Assembly: GCA_964539095.1 (NCBI GenBank)
Contig: CAZIFL010000009.1
Span: 1 to 64,000, forward strand
Origin: DAIPKP01 sp964539095
Lineage (GTDB): Bacteria; Synergistota; Synergistia; Synergistales; Aminiphilaceae
DNA: 64,000 nucleotides
Reading direction: 5' to 3'
In this document: piece after piece, positions 7,422 through 15,054 of the stretch
Position numbering within the stretch: the first letter of the stretch is position 1
How the letters are laid out: each line of letters starts with the position of its first letter
Position numbers and translations under genes: made by a program
The notes under the pieces: generated by a model
Told to the model about the DNA's origin: nothing
Database searches by the model: none
The model's input: only the letters and a program-made list of their open reading frames with translations

Positions 7422-8816
7422 CTATGCTTTGCCTCCTCCGGAACGAAGGATACAGGCTTTCAGATCCTCCACCACCTCAGGGATGATTTTCTCATCCTTG
7501 CACTCCACCAGAATCCGGATAAGGGGCTCCGTTCCGGAGGGGCGGATAAAGACTCTTCCGTGAGGGGCAAGCCTTTTTTCGTGATACTGCCTCTTCTCTT
7601 CCAGATCCGGTGATTGAAGCGCTCCCTCCTTATCCGTCACCCGGATATTTTCGAGATGCTGGGGATAGGAGGCAAAGCGATCTACAAGGGTATCCAGATC
7701 CTCTTCAAGTTCCGCACAGGCCCGGAGAAAGAGAAATCCCCCCCGGGGGCCGTCTCCGGAGACAAAATGCGGCAGGGCTATAAGATGCCCCGACTGCTCT
7801 CCTCCCAGGGAAGCCCCGGTCTCCTTCATCTTGGCCAGTACGTATCGATCTCCCACGGGGCAGCGATGCACAGGTATCCCCGCCTCTTCCAGATGCTCCT
7901 CCAGGGAGAGATTGCTCATCACCGTGGCCACCACCCCCGCTCCGGTGGGATTGTTCTTTCCCATCCAGCGTCCGAGCACCCAGAGCATGATATCCCCGTT
8001 GATCTGGCGCCCCCGGGAATCGAGAAAGAGCACCCGGTCCGCATCTCCATCGAAGGCCACCCCACAGCAACCCCCAAGCTCCCGCACCTTCCGGGCCAGG
8101 GGAGCCATATCCATAACTCCCGCCTTTTCGTTGATGTTTGCCCCTCCGGGCTCTGCACCGATGCATATGATGTCCTTCCGCCCGACGTCAGCAAGACTCT
8201 CTTTGAGAAGAGCGCTCGCCGCCCCGTGGGCACAGTCCACCACCAAAGGTCTTTCAAAGGGGGGGAGTTCCCGCAGGGAGGCTTGAAAAACCTGAAAGTA
8301 GGAGCTATTCCGAAGATCCAGGGCTTTTCTGGTGCCGATCTCTTCCCGGTATACCAGAAGAGAGGAGTCTTCCGACATGGTCTCCTCCACCCCAAGCTCA
8401 TCCACATCGCTGAGCTTCTCTCCGGTGGCGGAAAAGAGCTTGATACCGTTGTACTCCCAGGAGTTATGGGAAGCACTCACCATGATCCCTCCGGAGGTTC
8501 CCAGAGAACGGATCATGTGGCTCACCCCGGGGCTGGGGATAACTCCCAGAGAGAGCACCTTCGCCCCCGCAGACATGGCTCCTGCAGCACAGGCAGAGGC
8601 CAGCATGTTGCTGGATCGTCGCGTGTCCTCCCCTATACAGAGGGTAAGGCCCTCGGAGGAAGGATGTTTTTTTCGAAGAAAAGCCACATACCCCTGGGCA
8701 AGCCTAAGGGCCAGTTCAGGGGTCATATTCCCCCGGTTCGCCTCATCCCGAACGCCATCGGTTCCGAAAAGCTTTCGTCTCTTTTCGGAGTCGGATGTTT
8801 TTTTCATACCAAACAT
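7422..8816 (-). CDS. glmM: Phosphoglucosamine mutase
   Basis: A 464-residue enzyme of the alpha-D-phosphohexomutase family that converts glucosamine-6-phosphate to glucosamine-1-phosphate, the step after GlmS. Key sites are visible: the phosphoserine loop VSASHNSWEYNG, the Mg2+ loop DGDADR, and the phosphate-binding RPSGTEPLIR near the C-terminus. Tyr-Asn after the loop is usual, so SWEYNG is close to consensus. The ATG at 8816 has GAGGAAGGG just upstream; a second in-frame Met at residue 4 is possible. Its place behind cdaA-cdaR repeats the conserved cdaA-cdaR-glmM order of Bacillota, where GlmM can bind and inhibit CdaA. Confidence 0.95.
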   Translation of the reverse strand: MFGMKKTSDSEKRRKLFGTDGVRDEANRGNMTPELALRLAQGYVAFLRKKHPSSEGLTLCIGEDTRRSSNMLASACAAGAMSAGAKVLSLGVIPSPGVSHMIRSLGTSGGIMVSASHNSWEYNGIKLFSATGEKLSDVDELGVEETMSEDSSLLVYREEIGTRKALDLRNSSYFQVFQASLRELPPFERPLVVDCAHGAASALLKESLADVGRKDIICIGAEPGGANINEKAGVMDMAPLARKVRELGGCCGVAFDGDADRVLFLDSRGRQINGDIMLWVLGRWMGKNNPTGAGVVATVMSNLSLEEHLEEAGIPVHRCPVGDRYVLAKMKETGASLGGEQSGHLIALPHFVSGDGPRGGFLFLRACAELEEDLDTLVDRFASYPQHLENIRVTDKEGALQSPDLEEKRQYHEKRLAPHGRVFIRPSGTEPLIRILVECKDEKIIPEVVEDLKACILRSGGGKA

Positions 8817-8861
8817 TCATCCCTTCCTCATAAAGCGACCCTCAACTACGGGGATGCCGCT

Positions 8862-10085
8862 TTACTCGTCTATTTTTGCGTACAGCGTGGCGTTCTCGGG
8901 ATCCGTACGGAGTACCGAAACTGCCGCAACACCGACGTTTACCCGAATGGGGACGCTGATTTTCCGGGAGACCAAATTCGTGACATCCACAAAGGCATCC
9001 AGAGTTTCCGGAGTAACGAGATCCAGAGCGCTCCGGGGCCCCTCGAGATAGACCGTAATGTGAGGGGGGAGAATTTCCCATTGAGGATAGATGCTCCGCC
9101 CCCGCACCTCCACCGGAATATGGTGCAGCACCTTCTCGTGCATCCGGGGAAGCACCTTAAGAGAGACCGTTACCTCACTCGGCTCCACCGTAAGCTTTTC
9201 TCCCGGAGGCGGCACCACACGGGAAATGTAGGTCATATCCCCTTGGGCCCCCTGAAGATTCACAGGCTCCGTATGGACGGAAAGAATGTCCTCCATAGAT
9301 CCTGGAGGCCCGAGGAGAAGAACTCTTTCCGGAGAGATGCGCATTTCTTCTATCCGGTAATCTTCGGAAATCTCCCCCTCAAAGACAGGAGAGACGGAGA
9401 GGAGCTTTCTCTCAATCTTCCGGGAGAGCGTGAAGGAGAGCGACACCTGAGAGGGCTCTATCTGAAGAAGCTCCGGAGGGCGGAGGAAATCTCCACGCGG
9501 TTTGAGAGAGAGTGGATAGAGCACACTCCCCTCTCGAGCCTCCAAATTGCGGGAGTAGACCTCCACGACCACCTCAGAAAGGCCCTCAAGGACTCCCTTC
9601 GGGGCAGTCACAACAACCTCTCCGGGCTCAATCTCCGCCCGAAGAAGGGAAACCCCCTCAGAAAAATCTCCCATCACGCGAAGCTGGGGAACAACGGTTC
9701 GGCTCTCCATAGCCACAAGCCGCAGAGAAACCTCGGAAGGCTTGATCTCCCGAAGCTCAAAGGTAGGGGGCAGCTCTGCCCGCACCGGCAAGGTATAGTC
9801 TCCGGGATGGAGATTCTGGAGGTTCACAAAGGCATGCACATTTTTGGGAGCCAACCGGCTCAGCTGCGCCGCAGATCCTGCGATGCGCACCTCCACCGTT
9901 TCCGGAGCCCCGATAATCACGAGATCCCGAGGAAGATTATGCAGCTCAAGAGAGACCGCAAGATCACGCGAGATTCCCCGATCCTTTCCGCTGCTCACAA
10001 AAAACCAGAGGAGCACCGAAACTCCCAGAGAGATACAGAGCAGAAAGGGACGGGAGCGGAAATAGTCAGGATTAATCTTTTTCAT
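8862..10085 (-). CDS. cdaR: YbbR domain protein, CdaR-type regulator of diadenylate cyclase
   Basis: A 407-residue protein with one N-terminal membrane anchor (about 13-31, FLLCISLGVSVLLWFF) and a large outside part made of several YbbR repeats (about 45-400), rich in beta strands. In Bacillota the homologue binds CdaA and modulates c-di-AMP synthesis. I chose the ATG at 10085, which overlaps the end of cdaA by 14 bp and lies behind a purine-rich GGGGAGAAAAAAGAAG stretch. A longer frame to 10208 would run through cdaA and has no membrane logic. Overlap with cdaA implies coupled translation of the two partners. Confidence 0.9.
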   Translation of the reverse strand: MKKINPDYFRSRPFLLCISLGVSVLLWFFVSSGKDRGISRDLAVSLELHNLPRDLVIIGAPETVEVRIAGSAAQLSRLAPKNVHAFVNLQNLHPGDYTLPVRAELPPTFELREIKPSEVSLRLVAMESRTVVPQLRVMGDFSEGVSLLRAEIEPGEVVVTAPKGVLEGLSEVVVEVYSRNLEAREGSVLYPLSLKPRGDFLRPPELLQIEPSQVSLSFTLSRKIERKLLSVSPVFEGEISEDYRIEEMRISPERVLLLGPPGSMEDILSVHTEPVNLQGAQGDMTYISRVVPPPGEKLTVEPSEVTVSLKVLPRMHEKVLHHIPVEVRGRSIYPQWEILPPHITVYLEGPRSALDLVTPETLDAFVDVTNLVSRKISVPIRVNVGVAAVSVLRTDPENATLYAKIDE

Positions 10086-10923
10086 CTTCTTTTTTCTCCC
10101 CCTCGCTTCCGGGCCAGAGCGTACGGAACTCCTCTCGCAGGCGATCCGTAAGAGACTTTTCGTCATCACTCTGGAAATAGTGGAGAAGAAGCTTCTTGAC
10201 CTGCCCATCGTTGAGATCCCGGGATATATAGCCGTTTACCGCCATGGAGATCTCCCGGGTCTCTTCGGAGACCACCAAGGATATGGCGTCAGACTCCTCG
10301 CTTATGCCGAGAGCCGCCCTGTGGCGGGTACCGAGCCAGCGGGAGAGTTCGATATTTTCCGTAAGGGGGAGATAGCACGCCGCCGCAAGAATGTGCTCCC
10401 TATCAAGGATGACAGCTCCGTCATGAAGTGGATTCCCCTTCCAGAAAAGAGATACCAGCAGCTCTTGAGAGACTTCGGCATTCACGGGGACTCCCGAGCG
10501 CAAGGCATTTTTCAGTCCTGTCTGGCGCTGGAAGACGAAAAGTCCCCCAATGCCCCGGGAACGGAGATCCATAAGAGCCCGGGAAACCCTGTCGGCAAAA
10601 AGCTCCGCTCTCTCTACTCCTCGCTCACGTTTGAGTGTTTTTTCTCTCCCCATGCTCTCCATAAGACGCCGGAGTTCGGGCTGGAAAATAATAGGTATGG
10701 AAAAGATAGAGATGGTTACCATCTTCGCCAGAAGCCAGGATAAGGTAGCGAGCTGAAAAAAACGAGAGATCATCACCACCGCACCCAGGGCGAGAAGCCA
10801 CTTGAGAAGGCCCATCACCCGGGTATCCACAAAAAGAAGGAAAAGCTTGTACAGGATAACCGTTACCACCAGAATGTCGATGATATCCTGCCATCCCAAG
10901 GAAAAGGAAAAGAGAGTGATCAC
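10072..10923 (-). CDS. cdaA: Membrane diadenylate cyclase CdaA
   Basis: A 283-residue enzyme that condenses two ATP into c-di-AMP at the inner membrane. Three hydrophobic segments fill the first about 85 residues. The DAC domain follows (about 110-260) with the catalytic DGA (HDGAVI) and RHR (GTRHRAALG) motifs intact, so it should be active. Its order with cdaR and glmM is the classic c-di-AMP/cell-wall module. The gene starts 26 bp after the racemase gene in the same operon. A charged C-terminal tail (GSEGEKKEDEKD) is slightly longer than usual. Confidence 0.95.
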   Translation of the reverse strand: MITLFSFSLGWQDIIDILVVTVILYKLFLLFVDTRVMGLLKWLLALGAVVMISRFFQLATLSWLLAKMVTISIFSIPIIFQPELRRLMESMGREKTLKRERGVERAELFADRVSRALMDLRSRGIGGLFVFQRQTGLKNALRSGVPVNAEVSQELLVSLFWKGNPLHDGAVILDREHILAAACYLPLTENIELSRWLGTRHRAALGISEESDAISLVVSEETREISMAVNGYISRDLNDGQVKKLLLHYFQSDDEKSLTDRLREEFRTLWPGSEGEKKEDEKD

Positions 10924-10948
10924 GGCACCTCCGCCCTAACATACGTTC

Positions 10949-12028
10949 CTACAGATCGGAAGACTCTTCCCAAACAGCCTTCTCCACGTAGGCCGACGTG
11001 GCCCCCTGAAGCATGGCCCCGTAATTGGGGCGGAAGGAGATCACATCTCCCACCTTCAGGGGGTCCGCATCCTCTACATCAAGAATCATGTGGTCGCTGG
11101 AAGCTCCGAGGATACACATCCGGGAATCTTCAGGAGTAAGCCCCTCGAGGCGTATATCCTGACGCCCTGCCGCCACGATGGCCCGCAGTCGGCATCCCCG
11201 ATCCTCGAACTCCGGTACATTGCCGAAGGCATCTGCCCCTCGCTCCCCCAGAGGGACACTCGGTTTTCTACGAAGCTCCACAACCTCCGCCTGAAACTGC
11301 ATCGTATCCTGCCGAAGCCAGGAGAAAGAACGCATATTGGTAACGTCCGTTCCCAAGAGAATTGCCTCCCCCACCCGAAGATGGTTAATCCGGGAGGGAA
11401 CCTCTCCTTTTTCCAAAAGGGAAAGGGCCGAGGAGTTGCCTCCGGAGAAGTATGTGAGGGGCTGCCCCAGGCGCCCTTCGAGAAGACGCCCCACGGAGAG
11501 AAGTTTTTTTTCGTTCTCCTCTGTGGGGAGAACCCCGCCGTAGCACCCCCAGTTCGCCCCTACTCCTATGCAGCGAACTCTCGGGGAGGCGCTGAAGGCA
11601 TCTGCCAGAGAATCCACCTCATCGGGCCAGATTCCCTCCCGAAGATCGCCGATATCCACCATAAGCATCACCTCAAAGGGGTGGCGCCTCTCTGCACAGG
11701 CCTCGTGCAGAAGATGTACCGTCTCCGCCATAGAAACTACCGTGCCATCCGCATACTGCACAAGCTCCGGAATCTCCGAAGGCATGGGTATACGCAGAAG
11801 CCAGAGCGGAACCCCGAGATTCTGTTCCCGCAGCGCCCTGATGTTGCGCATCCTGCTGTCCATAAGGGCTCGACAGCCGTTTTGCACCATAATCTTTGCG
11901 ATCTCCGGTTGAGCACAGACTCCCTTTGTAACACCCCAAAGAGTTATCCCCTCCCGGGAGCATCGAGAGGCCACATGCTGCACATTTTCCGCAAGCGCTT
12001 CTGCATGGTATACAAGACGAGGATACAC
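10949..12028 (-). CDS. PLP-dependent alanine/ornithine racemase-like protein
   Basis: A 359-residue fold-type III PLP enzyme of the alanine racemase N-terminal-domain family, closest in look to the ornithine/amino-acid racemases of fermenters (Orr-like). Lys35 in WGVTKGV is the expected PLP Schiff-base lysine. A glycine/serine-rich phosphate-binding stretch, SGGNSSALSLL, and VGEAILLGTD lie further along. It lacks the separate C-terminal beta domain sequence of standard Alr. Substrate is uncertain: alanine, ornithine or another basic amino acid. Placement between nfo and cdaA, within a cell-wall precursor operon, suggests either supply of a D-amino acid for peptidoglycan or amino-acid catabolism. 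Confidence 0.8.
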   Translation of the reverse strand: MYPRLVYHAEALAENVQHVASRCSREGITLWGVTKGVCAQPEIAKIMVQNGCRALMDSRMRNIRALREQNLGVPLWLLRIPMPSEIPELVQYADGTVVSMAETVHLLHEACAERRHPFEVMLMVDIGDLREGIWPDEVDSLADAFSASPRVRCIGVGANWGCYGGVLPTEENEKKLLSVGRLLEGRLGQPLTYFSGGNSSALSLLEKGEVPSRINHLRVGEAILLGTDVTNMRSFSWLRQDTMQFQAEVVELRRKPSVPLGERGADAFGNVPEFEDRGCRLRAIVAAGRQDIRLEGLTPEDSRMCILGASSDHMILDVEDADPLKVGDVISFRPNYGAMLQGATSAYVEKAVWEESSDL

Positions 12029-12065
12029 GTCACTCCACCTTTCTGGTTTTCTCTCCGGGGCCTAT

Positions 12066-12908
12066 CTATCCCCGGCTCTTTCGAAGAAGCGCCATGTTCG
12101 CGGCATCCCCTGGGGGGGTTTTGGGCGTTTCAAGAATGCAGGGAATCTCTTCCCACAGGGGGTCATTGAGGACGTACCCGAAAACACCAAGGCCGAGCCT
12201 CCCCTCTCCCAAATGAGCATGACGATCCTTACGGCTTCCCAGGGGCTCCTTGCTGTCGTTGCAGTGCCAGCACCAGACCCGATCAGCACCGATCTTTTTG
12301 TTCAGGGAGTTCACAAAAGAGGAGTATCCCCGAAAAGAGGTTATATCATACCCCGCCGCAAAGAGATGGCACGTATCAAGACAGAGCCCCACTCGGGAAT
12401 CCCATTGAAGCCCTTCTAATATATCAGAAAAATGTTCAAGTTTGTACCCCAAGAGGCTCCCCTGCCCCGACATGGTCTCCAGAAGAATCCGAACACTCAT
12501 GCCATGAGTGGCGGAAAGCACCTCTTCAAGCCCCTCCACAACTCTATCCAACCCCTCGGTCTCTCCGCTCTCCCGATGGCTCCCCGGATGAAGCACCAGA
12601 TCCTGAATACCCAAGGCATCACACCGGTTGATCTCATCTTCCAGAGCTTCGAGACTCTGGCGACGAAGATTCTCTTCCGGGGCAGCGAGATTGATGAGGT
12701 AGGCGGCGTGAGCCACCACCTTGCGGACGGAACTCCTCCCCCAGGCTTCGATAAAGCGCATCTCCCTCCCCGCTCCTAGGGGAGCCGATTTCCACTGAAG
12801 CTGGTTTTTCGTAAATATCTGTATGGCCTCGCAGCCAAGGTCCTCTGCTCGTTCGAAAGCCCTGTGGAGCCCCCCCGCAACGGAAACATGCACACCGATC
12901 AACGACAT
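12066..12908 (-). CDS. nfo: Deoxyribonuclease IV (AP endonuclease)
   Basis: A 280-residue TIM-barrel enzyme that cuts DNA 5' to abasic sites in base excision repair. The start IGVHVSVAGGL, the QIFTKN block, HAAYLINLA, and the metal-binding stretches LHPGSH, LETMSGQG, CLDTCHLFAAGYD and HCNDSKEPLGSRKDRHAHLG all fit endonuclease IV and its three-metal centre. Length is usual. It lies in the long minus-strand series, 57 bp after pyk and 37 bp before the racemase gene. Confidence 0.95.
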   Translation of the reverse strand: MSLIGVHVSVAGGLHRAFERAEDLGCEAIQIFTKNQLQWKSAPLGAGREMRFIEAWGRSSVRKVVAHAAYLINLAAPEENLRRQSLEALEDEINRCDALGIQDLVLHPGSHRESGETEGLDRVVEGLEEVLSATHGMSVRILLETMSGQGSLLGYKLEHFSDILEGLQWDSRVGLCLDTCHLFAAGYDITSFRGYSSFVNSLNKKIGADRVWCWHCNDSKEPLGSRKDRHAHLGEGRLGLGVFGYVLNDPLWEEIPCILETPKTPPGDAANMALLRKSRG

Positions 12909-12965
12909 AGATGGGGTTCTCCCTTTCCTGTAGCTACAACACCGCGGCCAAGAGCCGCCAATACA

Positions 12966-14726
12966 TCAATGGAGCTTCACCTTACCGCCGTAGACCACAC
13001 CCCGCGTGCCGTCTACCGTAACGAGAGCGCCATTTTCAAGCTCTGTCATGGCTCCCCGGGTGCTGACGATGCAGGGGATACCCAGATTGAGGGCCACAAT
13101 GGCCGCATGACTGGTGAGTCCCCCCTCTTCCGCAATCACAGCTCCAGCCTTGCGCATGGCGGGGACAAAGTTTTTATCCGTCTCCCGCACCACCAGGATA
13201 TCCCCATCCCGAATCTTAGCCTCTGCCTCCTGGGCGGTGAGGGCCTTGCAGACCTTCCCTGTAGCCTCCCTCTTGCTCAGGGAGAGCCCCTTCACGAGGA
13301 TACTCCCCACGGTATGCACCTGCACCATGTTGGTGGTTCCCGGCATGCCTACAGGAACCCCGGCGGTGGAGATCACCAGATCCCCTTCCTCGAGAATGCC
13401 CTCTTCCAGGGATGCCATGATGGCAGCGTTCAGGGCCTGCTCAATGGAGGGAGCCTCTCGACTGAGGAGAGGACGAACCCCCCATACCAGAGAGAGCTGC
13501 CGCCAGGTGCGCAGGCTGGGGGTGGCCCCGATGATGGGGCATGAGGGGCGGTATTTGCTCACCATGGAGCTTGTGCTGCCGCTCTTTGTAAGGGAAATCA
13601 CCGCCTTGGCGTGCAGCTCCCCCGCAATATGCGTGGCGGCATGGCTCACCGAATCGGGGACAGTGCTGGCGTAGACGGGAAGAGAGATATGCCGTCCCCA
13701 CCGAAGAGACTCCTGCTCGGTTCTGCAGACGATCTTCCGCATGGTTCGTACCGACTCCAGGGGATACTTCCCCTTGGCGGTCTCCCCGGAGAGCATCACC
13801 GCATCCGCCCCATCCAGCACCGCATTAGCCACGTCGTTCGCCTCCGCCCGGGTGGGGCGGGGATTCCGGATCATGGAGTCCAGCATCTGGGTAGCCACAA
13901 TAACGGGCTTCCCCTGGGAACGGCAGATATCAATGATCCGCTTCTGCTGTAGCGGCACATCCTCGGTGGGAATCTCCACCCCCAGATCGCCCCGGGCCAC
14001 CATCATGCCGTCCACCACCTCGGCAATCTCTTCCAAAGCCTCAATGGACTGTTTGGTTTCAATCTTGGCGATAATCTTCATGGGGGGACGTCCCTCGCTA
14101 AGTTCCTCCATAACCCGGAGAACCTCCAACACATCATCCCGGCTCCGCACAAAGGAGACCGCAATGTACTCCATTTCGTGCTCCAGCCCCCAGCGGATAT
14201 CCTCCCGATCCTTCTCGGTAAGGGTAGGCACCGAAAGGGATGCATCGGGGACGTTGATCCCCTTACGTTCTCCCAGCTCTCCTCCCACAAGAACCTTACA
14301 GATAATATCCTCTCCCCGAATTTCCTCCACCACAAGCTGCAGAGTACCGTCGTCGATGAAGATATGCATCCCCGGAGCTACCTCTCTAGGAAGTGCATCG
14401 TAGCTGATGGAGACCTCCCGGCTGGAGCCTTCTAACGTTCGGGTGGTAAGGCTGAAGGTCTGGCCATTTTCGAGAAATACCGGCTCGTGCCCCTGAAGAA
14501 GCCCCGTGCGGATCTCCGGCCCCTTGGTATCCAGAAGAGCTGCCAGAGGGCGGTTCCGCTCCTTCTCCACCCGCCGGACAAGTTCCAGATTTTTTTCGTG
14601 CCCCTCGTACTCTCCGTGACTGAAATTGAAACGGGCTACATCCATCCCCTCTTCTGCCATGGCGAGCATGGTCTCGAAGGAACTACAGGCAGGACCAAGG
14701 GTACAGACTATTTTTGCTTTTCGCAT
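12966..14726 (-). CDS. pyk: Pyruvate kinase with C-terminal PEP-utilizer domain
   Basis: A 586-residue glycolytic enzyme (PEP + ADP to pyruvate + ATP). The barrel starts RKAKIVCTLGPACSS; the active-site block IAKIETKQSIEAL contains the catalytic Lys. Substrate-binding LDTKGPEIRTG and MVARGDLGVEIP are present. It is about 110 residues longer than the E. coli type because of a C-terminal phosphohistidine swivel-like domain with EGGLTSHAAIVAL (about 530-545), as in Bacillus and Geobacillus. Its ATG overlaps the end of mtrB by 19 bp, implying co-expression with the tryptophan sensor. Confidence 0.95.
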   Translation of the reverse strand: MRKAKIVCTLGPACSSFETMLAMAEEGMDVARFNFSHGEYEGHEKNLELVRRVEKERNRPLAALLDTKGPEIRTGLLQGHEPVFLENGQTFSLTTRTLEGSSREVSISYDALPREVAPGMHIFIDDGTLQLVVEEIRGEDIICKVLVGGELGERKGINVPDASLSVPTLTEKDREDIRWGLEHEMEYIAVSFVRSRDDVLEVLRVMEELSEGRPPMKIIAKIETKQSIEALEEIAEVVDGMMVARGDLGVEIPTEDVPLQQKRIIDICRSQGKPVIVATQMLDSMIRNPRPTRAEANDVANAVLDGADAVMLSGETAKGKYPLESVRTMRKIVCRTEQESLRWGRHISLPVYASTVPDSVSHAATHIAGELHAKAVISLTKSGSTSSMVSKYRPSCPIIGATPSLRTWRQLSLVWGVRPLLSREAPSIEQALNAAIMASLEEGILEEGDLVISTAGVPVGMPGTTNMVQVHTVGSILVKGLSLSKREATGKVCKALTAQEAEAKIRDGDILVVRETDKNFVPAMRKAGAVIAEEGGLTSHAAIVALNLGIPCIVSTRGAMTELENGALVTVDGTRGVVYGGKVKLH

Positions 14727-15034
14727 GATTCTCTTCCTCCACTCTCTACAACTCCATGTTTCGAATAAATTTTGGCTCTCCCCCGGATCTTCACCGCCGA
14801 GGTATGCTCGGTAAACTGAGAGATCCAGACCTCTCCCGCATCAAGCTTTTCGGTATGGGAAAAACGGGTCTCCTGTCCCCGGGTAAGGCCAATGACAGTA
14901 ACCCCATCCTCCAGAGCGTGCACCATGAGAAAATCACTAAGCACCGAGGACATTCCCTCGGTATTTTTTTCACGAAAATCTCTGCTTCCCATGGAGTGAC
15001 TCTCCCTTCCTCCTTCGTTTCTGTATGTCACCAT
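14708..15034 (-). CDS. mtrB: TRAP, tryptophan RNA-binding attenuation protein
   Basis: TRAP forms an 11-subunit ring that binds tryptophan and then wraps RNA with repeated (G/U)AG triplets to attenuate trp genes. The core, about 75 residues, matches the family closely: VIGLTRG and QFTEHTSA form the tryptophan pocket, and the RNA-contacting Lys in SEKLDAG-like HTEKLDAG and Lys/Arg in AVKIRGRA are kept. The core aligns from the Met at 14953 (81 residues). The strongest ribosome site (GAGGAGG) precedes the ATG at 15034, which gives 108 residues with a polar 27-residue extension; an ATG at 14992 is a third choice. It sits between dnaE and pyk instead of next to folE as in Bacillus. No anti-TRAP gene is seen. 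Confidence 0.9.
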   Translation of the reverse strand: MVTYRNEGGRESHSMGSRDFREKNTEGMSSVLSDFLMVHALEDGVTVIGLTRGQETRFSHTEKLDAGEVWISQFTEHTSAVKIRGRAKIYSKHGVVESGGRESCEKQK

Positions 15035-15054
15035 ATTCCTCCTCGCTCCGTCTT

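Noticed and set aside
6160..7563. 468-codon plus-strand frame over galU and the ribozyme
   Set aside because: It runs antisense to galU and crosses the ribozyme and the leader repeat; no domain.
7614..10151. 845-codon open frame on the plus strand
   Set aside because: It lies antisense to glmM and cdaR, is rich in His, Arg and Pro, and has no recognisable domain. It is a by-product of codon bias in the real genes.
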